NCBI GenBank assembly: GCA_016873435.1
Contig: VGXF01000006.1
Span: 52,628 to 116,627 of the forward strand
DNA from: Nitrospira sp.
Lineage (GTDB): Bacteria > Nitrospirota > Nitrospiria > Nitrospirales > Nitrospiraceae
Length of the DNA: 64,000 nucleotides
Direction of reading: 5' to 3'
Below, in pieces: positions 27,465 through 35,800 of the stretch; the stretch's first letter is position 1; every line of letters starts with the position of its first letter. Made by a program: the position numbers and the translations under genes. The notes under the pieces are model-generated. The model was not told the DNA's origin and did not search any database. It saw only the letters and a program-made list of their open reading frames with translations.

Positions 27465-28265
27465 ATGCGACGAAACGGGTGCCACCATTCCAAAATGTTG
27501 CAGTGTGAAGAAAAATCGACGCTGCCTGGGTCGGCCGCGCGCGCCGTTTCCGGGTGGTCCGGTTCCGCACGCGAGCAGGCCGTGCAGCGCATGTTCACAG
27601 CCATAGCGGGCGTCTACGATCTCAACAACACGCTGCTAAGCTTTGGGCTGCACCACAGATGGAAGAAGCTGACTGCCTCGTTCGTTCCATCGGTTCAAAA
27701 CGGCCGGGCACTGGATGTGGGCTCCGGTACGGCTGATCTGGCTCTCCTGATTGAGTCGAAAATGGGATCTGGTGGGCGCGTGGTTGCCTCTGATCTCAAC
27801 CATGCGATGCTCGTCGAGGGACTCAAGAAAGTCGTCCGGTGCGGATATGCACACCGGATTACCTGCCTCGAAGCCAATGCCGAGCATCTGGGATTTTCTG
27901 ACGGCTCGTTCGATGCCGTGACAACCGGTTTCTGCATGCGCAACGTCGGCAATCTTGCTGCTGCTTTTTCCGAGATCCGCCGCGTGCTCAAACCGGGCGG
28001 GCGGTTCGTCTGCCTTGAGTTTTCGCACCCCCCGCAGGCCTGGCTCCGCTCACTCTACGACTGGTATTCCTTCTGCCTCTTGCCGTGGATCGGCACGGTC
28101 GTCGCACGAGACAAGACCGGTGTGTACGAATATTTGCCCGCCTCAATCAGGACCTTCCCAAACCAAGAGGGGCTCAAGACGCTGATACTGAAGACGGGAT
28201 TCTCCCACGTCGAATACCACAACCTGAGCGGGGGGATCGTGGCCATCCACGTCGCCATCAAATAG
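27465..28265 (+). CDS. ubiE: UbiE/MenG-family quinone C-methyltransferase
   Basis: Class I SAM methyltransferase (about 266 aa) for the last C-methylation of menaquinone or ubiquinone; the choice of quinone cannot be read here. Family signatures: FTAIAGVYDLNNTLLSFGLHHRWK and RVLKPGGRFVCLEFS, with the SAM loop ALDVGSGTADL. The domain begins about 36 residues in, so the true start may be the ATG at 27465 or 27495. It is divergent from uvrA and 62 bases upstream of the radical SAM gene, with which it may form an operon. It would supply quinone for the complex I encoded in this window. Confidence 0.9.
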   Translation: MRRNGCHHSKMLQCEEKSTLPGSAARAVSGWSGSAREQAVQRMFTAIAGVYDLNNTLLSFGLHHRWKKLTASFVPSVQNGRALDVGSGTADLALLIESKMGSGGRVVASDLNHAMLVEGLKKVVRCGYAHRITCLEANAEHLGFSDGSFDAVTTGFCMRNVGNLAAAFSEIRRVLKPGGRFVCLEFSHPPQAWLRSLYDWYSFCLLPWIGTVVARDKTGVYEYLPASIRTFPNQEGLKTLILKTGFSHVEYHNLSGGIVAIHVAIK

Positions 28266-28327
28266 CCTGGAAGTATACCGATGACCGCTGCAATAAAACT
28301 CCCGGCGCATTTCAGTTCCTTAATGCC

Positions 28328-29920
28328 ATGAACTCTGTTCTCTACGTTTTCCTCCCCTGCAAGAAGGTGTACCCGATCGGGATCACCTATCTGGCGGACT
28401 TCATCCATCGGCGGAGGCCGGCGGTACGGCAGCACGTCCTCGACCTGTCGCTGTATCCGGTCGAGCAGCGCGCCAAGGTCCTGCGCGATACCGCGATGGC
28501 CTTTTTGCCCGATCTGGTTTGCTTTTCCTGGCGGGACATCCAGATCTTCTCGCCGCACGAGGGTGATGCCTCGCTGGAGGACGCCTTCAATTTTTATTTT
28601 TCGGCGAACCCGATTAAGAAAATGCTGGCATCGTTCAACGGCGTCAGGCAACTCTACCGTTACTACAACCATATCTGGACCGTGCTGTCCTACCCCTGGC
28701 TGATCCGAAAGGAATTTCCCACGTCGCAGATCATGATCGGCGGAGGCGCGTTCACGGCTTTTGCCGATCAGCTCATTGAAAAACTGCCGGAGGGCACGAT
28801 CGGTATCCTGGGCGAGGGCGAGGATGCGATTCTGAAAGTGTTGGACGGCGACTCGTTGGAGGGCGAACGCTACATCATTCGCGAGAACGGCCGTGTCTCA
28901 AAAGGCCAGCAGAGCAAGCCGGCACTGCTCGATGCACTGACCGTAGACCTGCCCTATCTCACCTCGATTTTCCCGCAATATAAGGACTACATAGGCGAGA
29001 GCATCGGCGTGCAGACCAAGCGCGGCTGCCCCTACGATTGCGCCTTCTGCCTCTATCCCTACATTGAGGGCAAGCGCGTGCGCTACCGGCCGCCCGACAT
29101 GGTCGTGAAGGACCTCTCACAACACTATCACCAGTGGGGCGCGCGGCGCTTCTGGTTTACGGACGCCCAATTCATCACGGGCAAGGAAGCTTATTCGCAG
29201 TGCACGGAGATTCTGGAACGGATCGTCTGTCAAAAACTGGCTATCGAATGGTCGGGGTATGTCCGCACGTCGCTAATCACCGCCGACATGGCCCAGCTGA
29301 TGGTGCAATCAGGCGTGGGTGATCTGGAGGTGGCGATCACCTCCGGCTCGCAGGAGATCCTCAACGACCTCCATATGGGCTTCAAGCTGGAGAAGCTCTA
29401 CGACGGCTGCCGGTACCTGGCCGAAGCAGGCTTCAAGGGTAAGGTGATTTTGAACTATTCGCTTAATTCGCCGCACGAAACGGAAGAGACCCTACTCCAA
29501 AGCGTTGAGTCCTACAAGAAGGTGGCAGCGATTCTGGGCGAGGAGCGCGTCTTCCCACTGATGTTCTTCCTGGGCATCCAGCCCAATACGGACTTAGAAC
29601 ACCGTTTATTGGAAGAGGGCTATCTCTCGGCCGGCTACAACCCGCTTATGCTGACGCCGTGGAGCATCCGGAAACTCCTCTACAACCCGGCGCCCTTAAA
29701 TAAACTCATCGCCAAGGCCTGCCTGCGAGCCTGGGACAAGAAACACAGTCGCGATCCGCGCACCTGGTCCGGATCACTGTCGCAGACCGAGCAGAGTACC
29801 TACGCCGACAGCCATCTGACCAAGGGCCTCGAACACAATTCGGGTCGCCAGGCCCTCCTGACCCTCGAGGAGATCCTGAATTCTCGCAAAAAACCGGCCT
29901 CTGCCAGCTCGGCCCGGTAG
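28328..29920 (+). CDS. B12-binding-type radical SAM protein
   Basis: 530 aa. I start at the ATG at 28328 (MNSVLYVFLP), which gives the typical N-terminal Rossmann-like cobalamin-binding-type domain (about 1-190, ending IGGGAF...GILGEGED); the open frame upstream overlaps ubiE. The radical SAM core follows with C-x3-C-x2-C in RGCPYDCAFC and the GSQEILNDLHMGF region. The N-domain lacks an obvious DxHxxG cobalamin motif, so B12 binding is uncertain. Substrate unknown; proximity to ubiE hints at lipid or quinone modification, which is an inference only. Confidence 0.8.
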   Translation: MNSVLYVFLPCKKVYPIGITYLADFIHRRRPAVRQHVLDLSLYPVEQRAKVLRDTAMAFLPDLVCFSWRDIQIFSPHEGDASLEDAFNFYFSANPIKKMLASFNGVRQLYRYYNHIWTVLSYPWLIRKEFPTSQIMIGGGAFTAFADQLIEKLPEGTIGILGEGEDAILKVLDGDSLEGERYIIRENGRVSKGQQSKPALLDALTVDLPYLTSIFPQYKDYIGESIGVQTKRGCPYDCAFCLYPYIEGKRVRYRPPDMVVKDLSQHYHQWGARRFWFTDAQFITGKEAYSQCTEILERIVCQKLAIEWSGYVRTSLITADMAQLMVQSGVGDLEVAITSGSQEILNDLHMGFKLEKLYDGCRYLAEAGFKGKVILNYSLNSPHETEETLLQSVESYKKVAAILGEERVFPLMFFLGIQPNTDLEHRLLEEGYLSAGYNPLMLTPWSIRKLLYNPAPLNKLIAKACLRAWDKKHSRDPRTWSGSLSQTEQSTYADSHLTKGLEHNSGRQALLTLEEILNSRKKPASASSAR

Positions 29921-29944
29921 CTCTTTTCTCCTCCCACAACCTGC

Positions 29945-29974
29945 TTGCAATCACTCTAAACCCGATGCTAAGAT
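29945..29974 (+). promoter_or_regulatory. Candidate promoter of the stress-protein/radical SAM module
   Basis: TTGCAA (29945-29950), an 18-base spacer and TAAGAT (29969-29974), 4 of 6 matches for each box. It would leave an AT-rich leader of roughly 115 bases before the ATG at 30096. The 175-base spacer contains no ORF of note. Confidence 0.35.
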
Positions 29975-30095
29975 GAAGTCTGTTTTAAGCTCTAAATTTA
30001 AAGAATTCGTTGGTTTTTCATAACATTGCATCTGTCCTGAAGTTCTCATTTGAATGCAGGGTCGGGCTGGCCAGGACACAGGAGGAGCGCCCGCG

Positions 30096-32210
30096 ATGTA
30101 CAAGACGATTTATATCCCCGTCGATAACTCCGACCACTCCAACACCGCCGTCGATGTGGGGATCGAAATGGCCAAGACCTTTGGCTCAAAGATTGTCGGC
30201 AGCCACGTCTACGCCGCCAAGATGCACGACAAGCGGTTCAAACAGATGGAGGCGGGCCTGCCAGAGGAGTATCACGACGAGAAGGAACTGGACCGTCAGC
30301 GGCAGATCCATGACTCGCTGATCACCCGCGGGCTCCAGATCATTACCGACTCCTATCTCGATTACGTCGATAAGCGGTGCACTGAAGCCAACCTGCCGCT
30401 TGAGCGGAAGTCGCTTGAAGGCAGAAACTGGAAAGTGCTGGCGGAGGATATCAACACCAGCGGCTACGACCTCGTTATCATGGGCGCGCTGGGCGTCGGC
30501 GCCGTGAAGGACAGCGTGATCGGCAGCAACACGGAGCGGGTCATCCGTCGCGTGCGCAGCTCCGACATGCTCGTCATCAAGCAGCCCCAGCCGATCGGTC
30601 AGTCGTTCAACGGCGGCAAGATTGTCGTAGCGGTGGACGGCAGCCCCTATTCGTTTGGCGGCCTGATGACCGGTCTCGCGCTCGGCAAGGCGCTAAACAA
30701 GCCGGTCGAAGCCATTTCGGCCTTCGATCCCTACTTCCACTACGCGGCCTTCCACAGCATCTCGGGCGTGCTGAACGAGGAAGCCGGGAAGGTTTTCCGT
30801 TTCAAGGAACAGGAAAAGCTCCACGAGGACATCATCGACAGTGGCCTCGCCAAGATCTACCAGTCGCACCTCGACATCTCGCGCGAGATCGCGCAGGCCG
30901 AGCAAACCGATGTGAAGACGACCCTGCTTGACGGCAAGGCCTTTGAAAAGATCATCCAGTACGTCCGCAAGGATACGCCGTGGCTCCTGATCGTCGGTCG
31001 CATTGGCGTCCACAGTGACGAGGACATGGACATCGGCAGCAACACGGAGAATCTGCTCCGTTGTGCCCCGTGCAACGTCCTCGTGTCAAACCGCAAGTAC
31101 GTGCCACCGATCGACACGCAGGCGGAATACACGATTGCCTGGACTGAGGAAGCCCTACGCCGGATGGAGAAGATCCCCATCTTTGCGCGTGGCGTCGCGA
31201 AGACGGCGATCCATCGCTATGCGATCGAAAAAGGGCATACGATCATCAGCAACTCCGTCGTGGATTTGGCCGTCGGCCATATCCTGCCGAAGGGCGCTAT
31301 GGAAGCCATGAGGACGCTGGGTGGCAACCTGGACGCGGCTGGCATCGATCGCGACAAGATGCAGGCAGACGATGCCGTGGCCAAGGACCTCATGGGGAAA
31401 ACGCTTAGCGGCATGGTGGGGGGTCTCGTTGAGGAAAAATCGAAACTGAGCGCCGGCACACAGGCCTATCTGGACCGCATGAACCAGACCTACTTCGTGT
31501 GCGACGGCTGCGGCTACATCGGCAAAGGCGACACGCCTGTGAAATGCCCAGTCTGCGGCGCCGCCGGCGACCGGTTCAAACAGGTGGACAAGAGCATCTT
31601 CGATGCGGCCGCCAAGGCCGAGGGCGGACTCGAAACCGACATGGCCTACGACGACGTGCCGATGCAGTGGACGAAGGACGCCAAGGAGGCCATCCGCGCG
31701 GTGCCGGCCGGCTTCCAGCGGCGGCGCGCCAAGGCCAAGATCGAGAAAAGCGCCCGCAAGCTCGGCATGACAACGATCACGCTGGAATACGCGGCCCCGA
31801 TCATCAGGGAAGCTGCCGCCGAGGATTACACGCCGATCTTCGCTAACAAGGGTACTGGCACAGACGCCGCCGCGTCGGCCCTGCTCGACAACAACGGCAA
31901 GGGAAATGGAAACGGGCATGGCAACGGACATGGAGCGAGCGAGGCCATCATGAGCGAGACGCCGCCACTGTTCTCGTGGACGCCGGAAGCGCAGGAGCGG
32001 CTGGAGCGGGCTCCCGCTGGCTTCATGCGCGATTGCACGAAGGCGCTGATCCAGAAGCACGCCGAAAAGGTCAGCGCGACGACCATCACGCTTGAGATCG
32101 CCAACGAGGGCATCGAGCAGGCCCGGGGCTTCATGGAGGACGCCATGAAGACTGGGAACCTGAAGGAAATCATCGCCAGCCTCACCGGCTCCGGCTCGGC
32201 TAAATCCTGA
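30096..32210 (+). CDS. Tandem universal-stress protein fused to PCP_red and rubredoxin-like domains
   Basis: 704 aa, start fixed by GGAGGAG (30081-30087) 8 bases upstream. Order: Usp domain 1 (about 1-163; nucleotide motif G130-x2-G133-x9-GSN), Usp domain 2 (173-331; G301-x2-G304-x9-GSN), PCP_red-like domain 1 (347-394), rubredoxin-like knuckles C469-x2-C472-x11-C484-x2-C487, PCP_red-like domain 2 (523-568), a Gly/Asn/His-rich linker (597-613), and PCP_red-like domain 3 (626-676). PCP_red is the small domain found at the C-terminus of the protochlorophyllide reductase subunit BchB. The combination suggests ATP binding plus redox or tetrapyrrole-related sensing; no function is known to me. The next gene starts 4 bases later and has the same domain. 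Confidence 0.8.
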   Translation: MYKTIYIPVDNSDHSNTAVDVGIEMAKTFGSKIVGSHVYAAKMHDKRFKQMEAGLPEEYHDEKELDRQRQIHDSLITRGLQIITDSYLDYVDKRCTEANLPLERKSLEGRNWKVLAEDINTSGYDLVIMGALGVGAVKDSVIGSNTERVIRRVRSSDMLVIKQPQPIGQSFNGGKIVVAVDGSPYSFGGLMTGLALGKALNKPVEAISAFDPYFHYAAFHSISGVLNEEAGKVFRFKEQEKLHEDIIDSGLAKIYQSHLDISREIAQAEQTDVKTTLLDGKAFEKIIQYVRKDTPWLLIVGRIGVHSDEDMDIGSNTENLLRCAPCNVLVSNRKYVPPIDTQAEYTIAWTEEALRRMEKIPIFARGVAKTAIHRYAIEKGHTIISNSVVDLAVGHILPKGAMEAMRTLGGNLDAAGIDRDKMQADDAVAKDLMGKTLSGMVGGLVEEKSKLSAGTQAYLDRMNQTYFVCDGCGYIGKGDTPVKCPVCGAAGDRFKQVDKSIFDAAAKAEGGLETDMAYDDVPMQWTKDAKEAIRAVPAGFQRRRAKAKIEKSARKLGMTTITLEYAAPIIREAAAEDYTPIFANKGTGTDAAASALLDNNGKGNGNGHGNGHGASEAIMSETPPLFSWTPEAQERLERAPAGFMRDCTKALIQKHAEKVSATTITLEIANEGIEQARGFMEDAMKTGNLKEIIASLTGSGSAKS

Positions 32211-32214
32211 CGCT

Positions 32215-33591
32215 ATGGCCAAGCCGCTTCCCGTCTTCAACGGGTTCTCCCTCCCGGGCCAACTCGACTCGCTCCGCCAGCAGGTCGCCAAATTCATCAC
32301 GCCGGGTGCGACGCCGCACGACGGTCGCACTGTGGATGATTTCAAGCCCTATCTCCTCGCGCTGAATCTGACCAAACGCTGCAATCTCAAATGTGACCAC
32401 TGCTACTTGGATGCCACCACAAAATCTGGTGGCGGCTCGGACGAGCTGACAACGGAGGAGTGTCTCCGCCTTATCGATCAGATCGCTGAAGTAAACAAGG
32501 GCTGCCTGCTGGTCATCACCGGTGGTGAGCCGCTGACGCGGCCCGACATTCTCGACATTGCCCGACATGCCGTCACGCAGGGCTTTATGGTCGTCTTTGG
32601 TACGAACGGGATGCTGATTGACGATGCGATGGCAAAACGGCTGGTCGAGATCGGCGTCGTGGGCGTCGGCATTAGCATCGACTCGCTCGACGCGCAAAAG
32701 CACAATCGATTCCGCGGCGTCCCCGGCGCCTGGGAGGGCGCGGTGGCCGGCATCGAAGCCTGTAAGCGCAACGGACTCCAGTTCCAGGTGCATTTCAGCG
32801 CCCAGCCGATGAACTATCAGGAACTGCCCGACGTCGTCGAGTGGGCGCACACTCTAGGGGCGCGTGTGCTCAATGTCTTTTTCATGGTCTGCACCGGCCG
32901 CGGTGAGGAGCTGACCGACATCACGCCCGCGCAGTACGAAGAAGTCCTCGGATTTTTGGTCACGGCCCAGGACCGCTACAAGGACATGCTAGTGCGGGCC
33001 CGCTGTGCCCCGCACTTCAAGCGGCTAGCCTACGAGAAGGATCCCCAGTCGCCGATCACCAAGGCGACCGGATATATGGGAGGCGGCTGCCTTGCCGGCA
33101 CCAACTATGCCCGCGTGACGCCAAATGGCGAGTTGACCCCCTGTCCCTATATGCCGCTCTCAGCAGGCAACGTGCGCGAGCGGAGCTTCGCGGATCTATG
33201 GGAAAAGTCTGACATCTTTGATTCGTTCCGCTATCCGCACCTCAAGGGCAAATGTGGCGATTGCGAGTACAGCGAAATCTGCGGCGGCTGCCGCGCGCGG
33301 CCCTACGTGGACCACGGCGACTGGCTCGATGAAGACCAGTGGTGCCTTTACACGCCTAAGGGCGGTGAGAAGATCCGCGTGGCCTTCAACACGGAGGAGG
33401 CCTTTGCCGGAACCTGGGACCCGGCGGCCCAGGCCCGCCTCGACCGTATTCCCTACTTCCTGCGTGCCATGGTGAAGAAGGGTGTCGAACGGCACGCGCG
33501 CGAGCAAGGCCTGACCTGTGTCACAATCGAGTTGATGGAAGAATTGCGCAAGAAGCGGTTTGGCAACGACGCGCCCGTTTTTAAATTCTAG
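32215..33591 (+). CDS. Radical SAM-SPASM protein with C-terminal PCP_red domain
   Basis: 458 aa. The radical SAM core has C56-x3-C60-x2-C63 (KRCNLKCDHC) and GGEPL; a SPASM-type auxiliary cluster region follows with GGGCLAGTNYARVTPNGELT and KGKCGDCEYSEICGGC. This layout is that of the NirJ/AhbC/AhbD heme-modifying and peptide-modifying families. Residues about 401-449 (TWDPAAQARLDRIPYFLRAM...) match the PCP_red domains of the preceding protein. The 4-base gap shows cotranscription. A role in tetrapyrrole or heme modification is a plausible inference, since both NirJ-like enzymes and PCP_red are linked to tetrapyrroles. Confidence 0.85.
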   Translation: MAKPLPVFNGFSLPGQLDSLRQQVAKFITPGATPHDGRTVDDFKPYLLALNLTKRCNLKCDHCYLDATTKSGGGSDELTTEECLRLIDQIAEVNKGCLLVITGGEPLTRPDILDIARHAVTQGFMVVFGTNGMLIDDAMAKRLVEIGVVGVGISIDSLDAQKHNRFRGVPGAWEGAVAGIEACKRNGLQFQVHFSAQPMNYQELPDVVEWAHTLGARVLNVFFMVCTGRGEELTDITPAQYEEVLGFLVTAQDRYKDMLVRARCAPHFKRLAYEKDPQSPITKATGYMGGGCLAGTNYARVTPNGELTPCPYMPLSAGNVRERSFADLWEKSDIFDSFRYPHLKGKCGDCEYSEICGGCRARPYVDHGDWLDEDQWCLYTPKGGEKIRVAFNTEEAFAGTWDPAAQARLDRIPYFLRAMVKKGVERHAREQGLTCVTIELMEELRKKRFGNDAPVFKF

Positions 33592-33605
33592 CGTACGGGG
33601 GTAAG

Positions 33606-33669
33606 ACGTGAAGCGTTCGGGGGCTGACAAGTGGTTTTCGTTTCACCGGTCGTGCCTGACGCCTCACGT
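33606..33669. repeat. Imperfect inverted repeat before the CopD-like gene
   Basis: ACGTGAAGCGT (33606-33616) and ACGCCTCACGT (33659-33669) pair at 10 of 11 positions with a 42-base loop. It lies in the 92-base spacer after the radical SAM gene and resembles the long-loop palindromes in other spacers of this window. Confidence 0.4.
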
Positions 33670-33683
33670 TTGACGATATCGCC

Positions 33684-34211
33684 ATGGATACTCTCCAGTC
33701 CATCCTCTTCGACATCAATCAGGTTTTCCCGATCGTCAACCATTGGCTGCACCTGGTGTCGGTCGTGATCTGGATCGGCGGGCTGGCCTTTCTCGTGCTG
33801 TCCCTCACGCCGACGCTGCACACGGCTGTGCCGCGCGAACTGATCAAGCCAATCGCCGAGGGTCTGCACAAGCGTTACAACAAAATCGTCGGCCTCATCC
33901 TTGTGGTCATTTTGTTCACTGGTGGAGTCAATATCCACTACGTGAACCAGCTCGTACTATCGCAAACGGGCGAGGGCATTCCGCACCACCCCAAGTACCT
34001 GACGATCTTCTTCATTAAGCTGTTTCTTGTTCTCAGCATCCTGACGCTCTACCTCTACAACATCATCTTTAAGGAAGACCCCCAGGCTGAGCTGTCTGAG
34101 GAGGAAAAGGCCGAACAATCCCGGGAACCCATACCCTTCCAGCGCGCCGCGCTCGTAATTGGCCTACTGATCATTCTCTGCGCGGCCGCTCTCAAGCACC
34201 TACACCAGTAG
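33684..34211 (+). CDS. CopD-like four-helix membrane protein
   Basis: 175 aa with four hydrophobic helices (about 20-42, 66-86, 110-130, 152-170). The first helix contains NHWLHLVSVVIWIGGLAFLV, the H-x4-WxGG pattern of the CopD/PcoD copper-resistance family and of related heme-binding membrane proteins. A charged cytoplasmic loop (EDPQAELSEEEKAEQSRE) separates helices 3 and 4. It lies 92 bases after the radical SAM gene on the same strand and could belong to that module; cargo (copper or heme) is not determinable. Confidence 0.65.
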   Translation: MDTLQSILFDINQVFPIVNHWLHLVSVVIWIGGLAFLVLSLTPTLHTAVPRELIKPIAEGLHKRYNKIVGLILVVILFTGGVNIHYVNQLVLSQTGEGIPHHPKYLTIFFIKLFLVLSILTLYLYNIIFKEDPQAELSEEEKAEQSREPIPFQRAALVIGLLIILCAAALKHLHQ

Positions 34212-34308
34212 CGATTTGTGCGTGACGTCTTTGCGCTGCGGCAATCCGCCACAAGATAGCGGTCGACCGTGTCTTGTCGAGGTCGAAATAACGCGCGGGG
34301 AGGGTCCG

Positions 34309-35052
34309 TCAGCTCTTGCCGCCGAAGACGGCCTTGAGGCCAAAATACCCGAACGAGTCCTTCAAATTTGAGTAGAACCGCTTGAGCGGATTCATGCCCT
34401 GATCAGTGACATATTCCATCGTCAGCACCGTCCGCTCCTCACCCTCCCCAAGTGGCGTCACTGAATGCCAGAGCTTGTCCCCGTTGAAAATCACCATATC
34501 CCCGGGCCCCGTCGATGGGGTTATCTCTTTCATCGGGCGTGTTGGATCATCCTTATAAAGCTGGCACATCAGTTTGCAGCTCGGCGACCGATCCACCAGC
34601 CCCAATAAAATCGTATAGCGAGCGCCCTTGTAATAGGACGTGTCGTAGTGCCAGCCGATGTGGTCACCTGGCTCCGTGTAGTAATAGAGCGCGCAGGCAT
34701 GCGGATCGGTTTCGGGACAGAACTGCACTGGCGCATTGGTCAGCCGCTTCAGAAAGTCGATAAATGCGGAGGAACGGTAGAGGGCCATGAATTCCCGGGC
34801 CTGCTCTCGCACGGTAAAATAACTGACGCTCCCGCCTTTTTTGCTTCCTGGAATATAGTTCCGGTTCAACTTTGGCTTCAGGCTGTTGACCTGCGGGACG
34901 AAATATCGCTCGACCACCTCCGGCGGCAGAAACCCCTTCAGATGCAGACACTCGTTCTGTTCCCAATATTCTTTCCGACTGCGCTCGAAATCCAGCGCAG
35001 CGACTGCCTGTGCGATCGCGTCATCTAGCGTTGCTGCCTGCGCCACACTCAT
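34309..35052 (-). CDS. 2-oxoglutarate/Fe(II)-dependent oxygenase-like protein
   Basis: 247 aa with a double-stranded beta-helix. The iron triad is visible as H135-x-D137 (GWHYDTSYY) and H196 (LWHSVTPLG); R207 in ERTVLTMEY would bind 2-oxoglutarate. The start at 35052 (MSVAQAATLD) has AAGGAA just upstream; a frame extension of 12 codons is unsupported. Related proteins hydroxylate amino acids, peptides or small molecules; substrate unknown. It is the last gene of the ftsK-lolA run. Confidence 0.75.
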   Translation of the reverse strand: MSVAQAATLDDAIAQAVAALDFERSRKEYWEQNECLHLKGFLPPEVVERYFVPQVNSLKPKLNRNYIPGSKKGGSVSYFTVREQAREFMALYRSSAFIDFLKRLTNAPVQFCPETDPHACALYYYTEPGDHIGWHYDTSYYKGARYTILLGLVDRSPSCKLMCQLYKDDPTRPMKEITPSTGPGDMVIFNGDKLWHSVTPLGEGEERTVLTMEYVTDQGMNPLKRFYSNLKDSFGYFGLKAVFGGKS

Positions 35053-35089
35053 GAACTGTTCCTTCCCACGACCTGCTGGACGCCGCACG

Positions 35090-35800
35090 TCACGGAGGCC
35101 CGAGCGCAGGCGCCTTCACCACTTCTACTCCAGCGGGAATGGCAAACTCAAACAGTGTACTCTTCAGGCCGGTATTCGGTTTCAGGTTTTTGAACTCAAA
35201 CGTGGCCACATTCCCACTGACTTCGTGGATGGCCACGCTCTTGATGAAATAGCTCTTCGGCTGGGCCTCCACCACGATACGGACCACCGTTTTCACCGAC
35301 TGGACTCCGGCATCCTTCGGAATCAGCGTCACCAGTGGCAGCCCGCCTTCTCCCCGCAGACCCCCCAGGGTGGGCTGAGCGTCGAAGTGCTCCTCCAGTG
35401 CCGCAGCCCCCTGGAGCAACTGCAAGGGTGCCTGGGAAGTCGCCATCTGAGTTAGGTGACCGATCAGCACTTGCCGGTGCTGGGGAACGTACATCATCAG
35501 GTCGTTGCCGTGGACGTAGATTTCCTGCACGCCCGGCTCGCGGTAGTCCCATCGCAGCCGCTCCGGCTTTTTGACGAAGAGATTTCCGCTGGAGGTCAGC
35601 GGTGTGGCGAACCCTTCGATGCGCGTGGTCTGCTTGAACTCCGCCTGGAGGTCCTTTGTCTGCTCGTAGCGGGCCTGGATTTTTTTGACGACGTCGCGGA
35701 CCTCGGCTAGCGCCTTGTCGTCTTTCTGTTCGTCGGCAGCCTGCAACGGTCCAGCTGCAAGCGTCGTCAGGCCCAGCACGAGCACTGCCCAACGAATCAC
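35090..35800 (-). CDS. lolA: Outer-membrane lipoprotein carrier protein LolA
   Basis: 236 aa periplasmic chaperone that carries lipoproteins from LolCDE to the outer membrane. It has a Sec signal peptide (MIRWAVLVLGLTTLAAGPLQA) followed by the LolA pattern: QARYEQTKDLQAEFKQT, SGNLFVKKPERLRWDY and DLMMYVPQHRQV. The start is GTG at 35800, overlapping the ftsK stop by 4 bases (GTGA). The ftsK-lolA order is widespread in Gram-negative bacteria and supports the call. Confidence 0.92.
   Translation of the reverse strand: MIRWAVLVLGLTTLAAGPLQAADEQKDDKALAEVRDVVKKIQARYEQTKDLQAEFKQTTRIEGFATPLTSSGNLFVKKPERLRWDYREPGVQEIYVHGNDLMMYVPQHRQVLIGHLTQMATSQAPLQLLQGAAALEEHFDAQPTLGGLRGEGGLPLVTLIPKDAGVQSVKTVVRIVVEAQPKSYFIKSVAIHEVSGNVATFEFKNLKPNTGLKSTLFEFAIPAGVEVVKAPALGPP

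Noticed and set aside
31155..32345. 396-codon open frame antisense to the stress-protein fusion
   Set aside because: It is a shadow of the sense gene, which has clear domains, a ribosome-binding site and in-frame continuation. The antisense translation shows no family pattern.
30096..33591. Chlorophyll biosynthesis locus because of the PCP_red domains
   Set aside because: No BchL, BchN or BchB catalytic domains are present; only the small PCP_red-type domain is shared, so a photosynthetic role is not supported.
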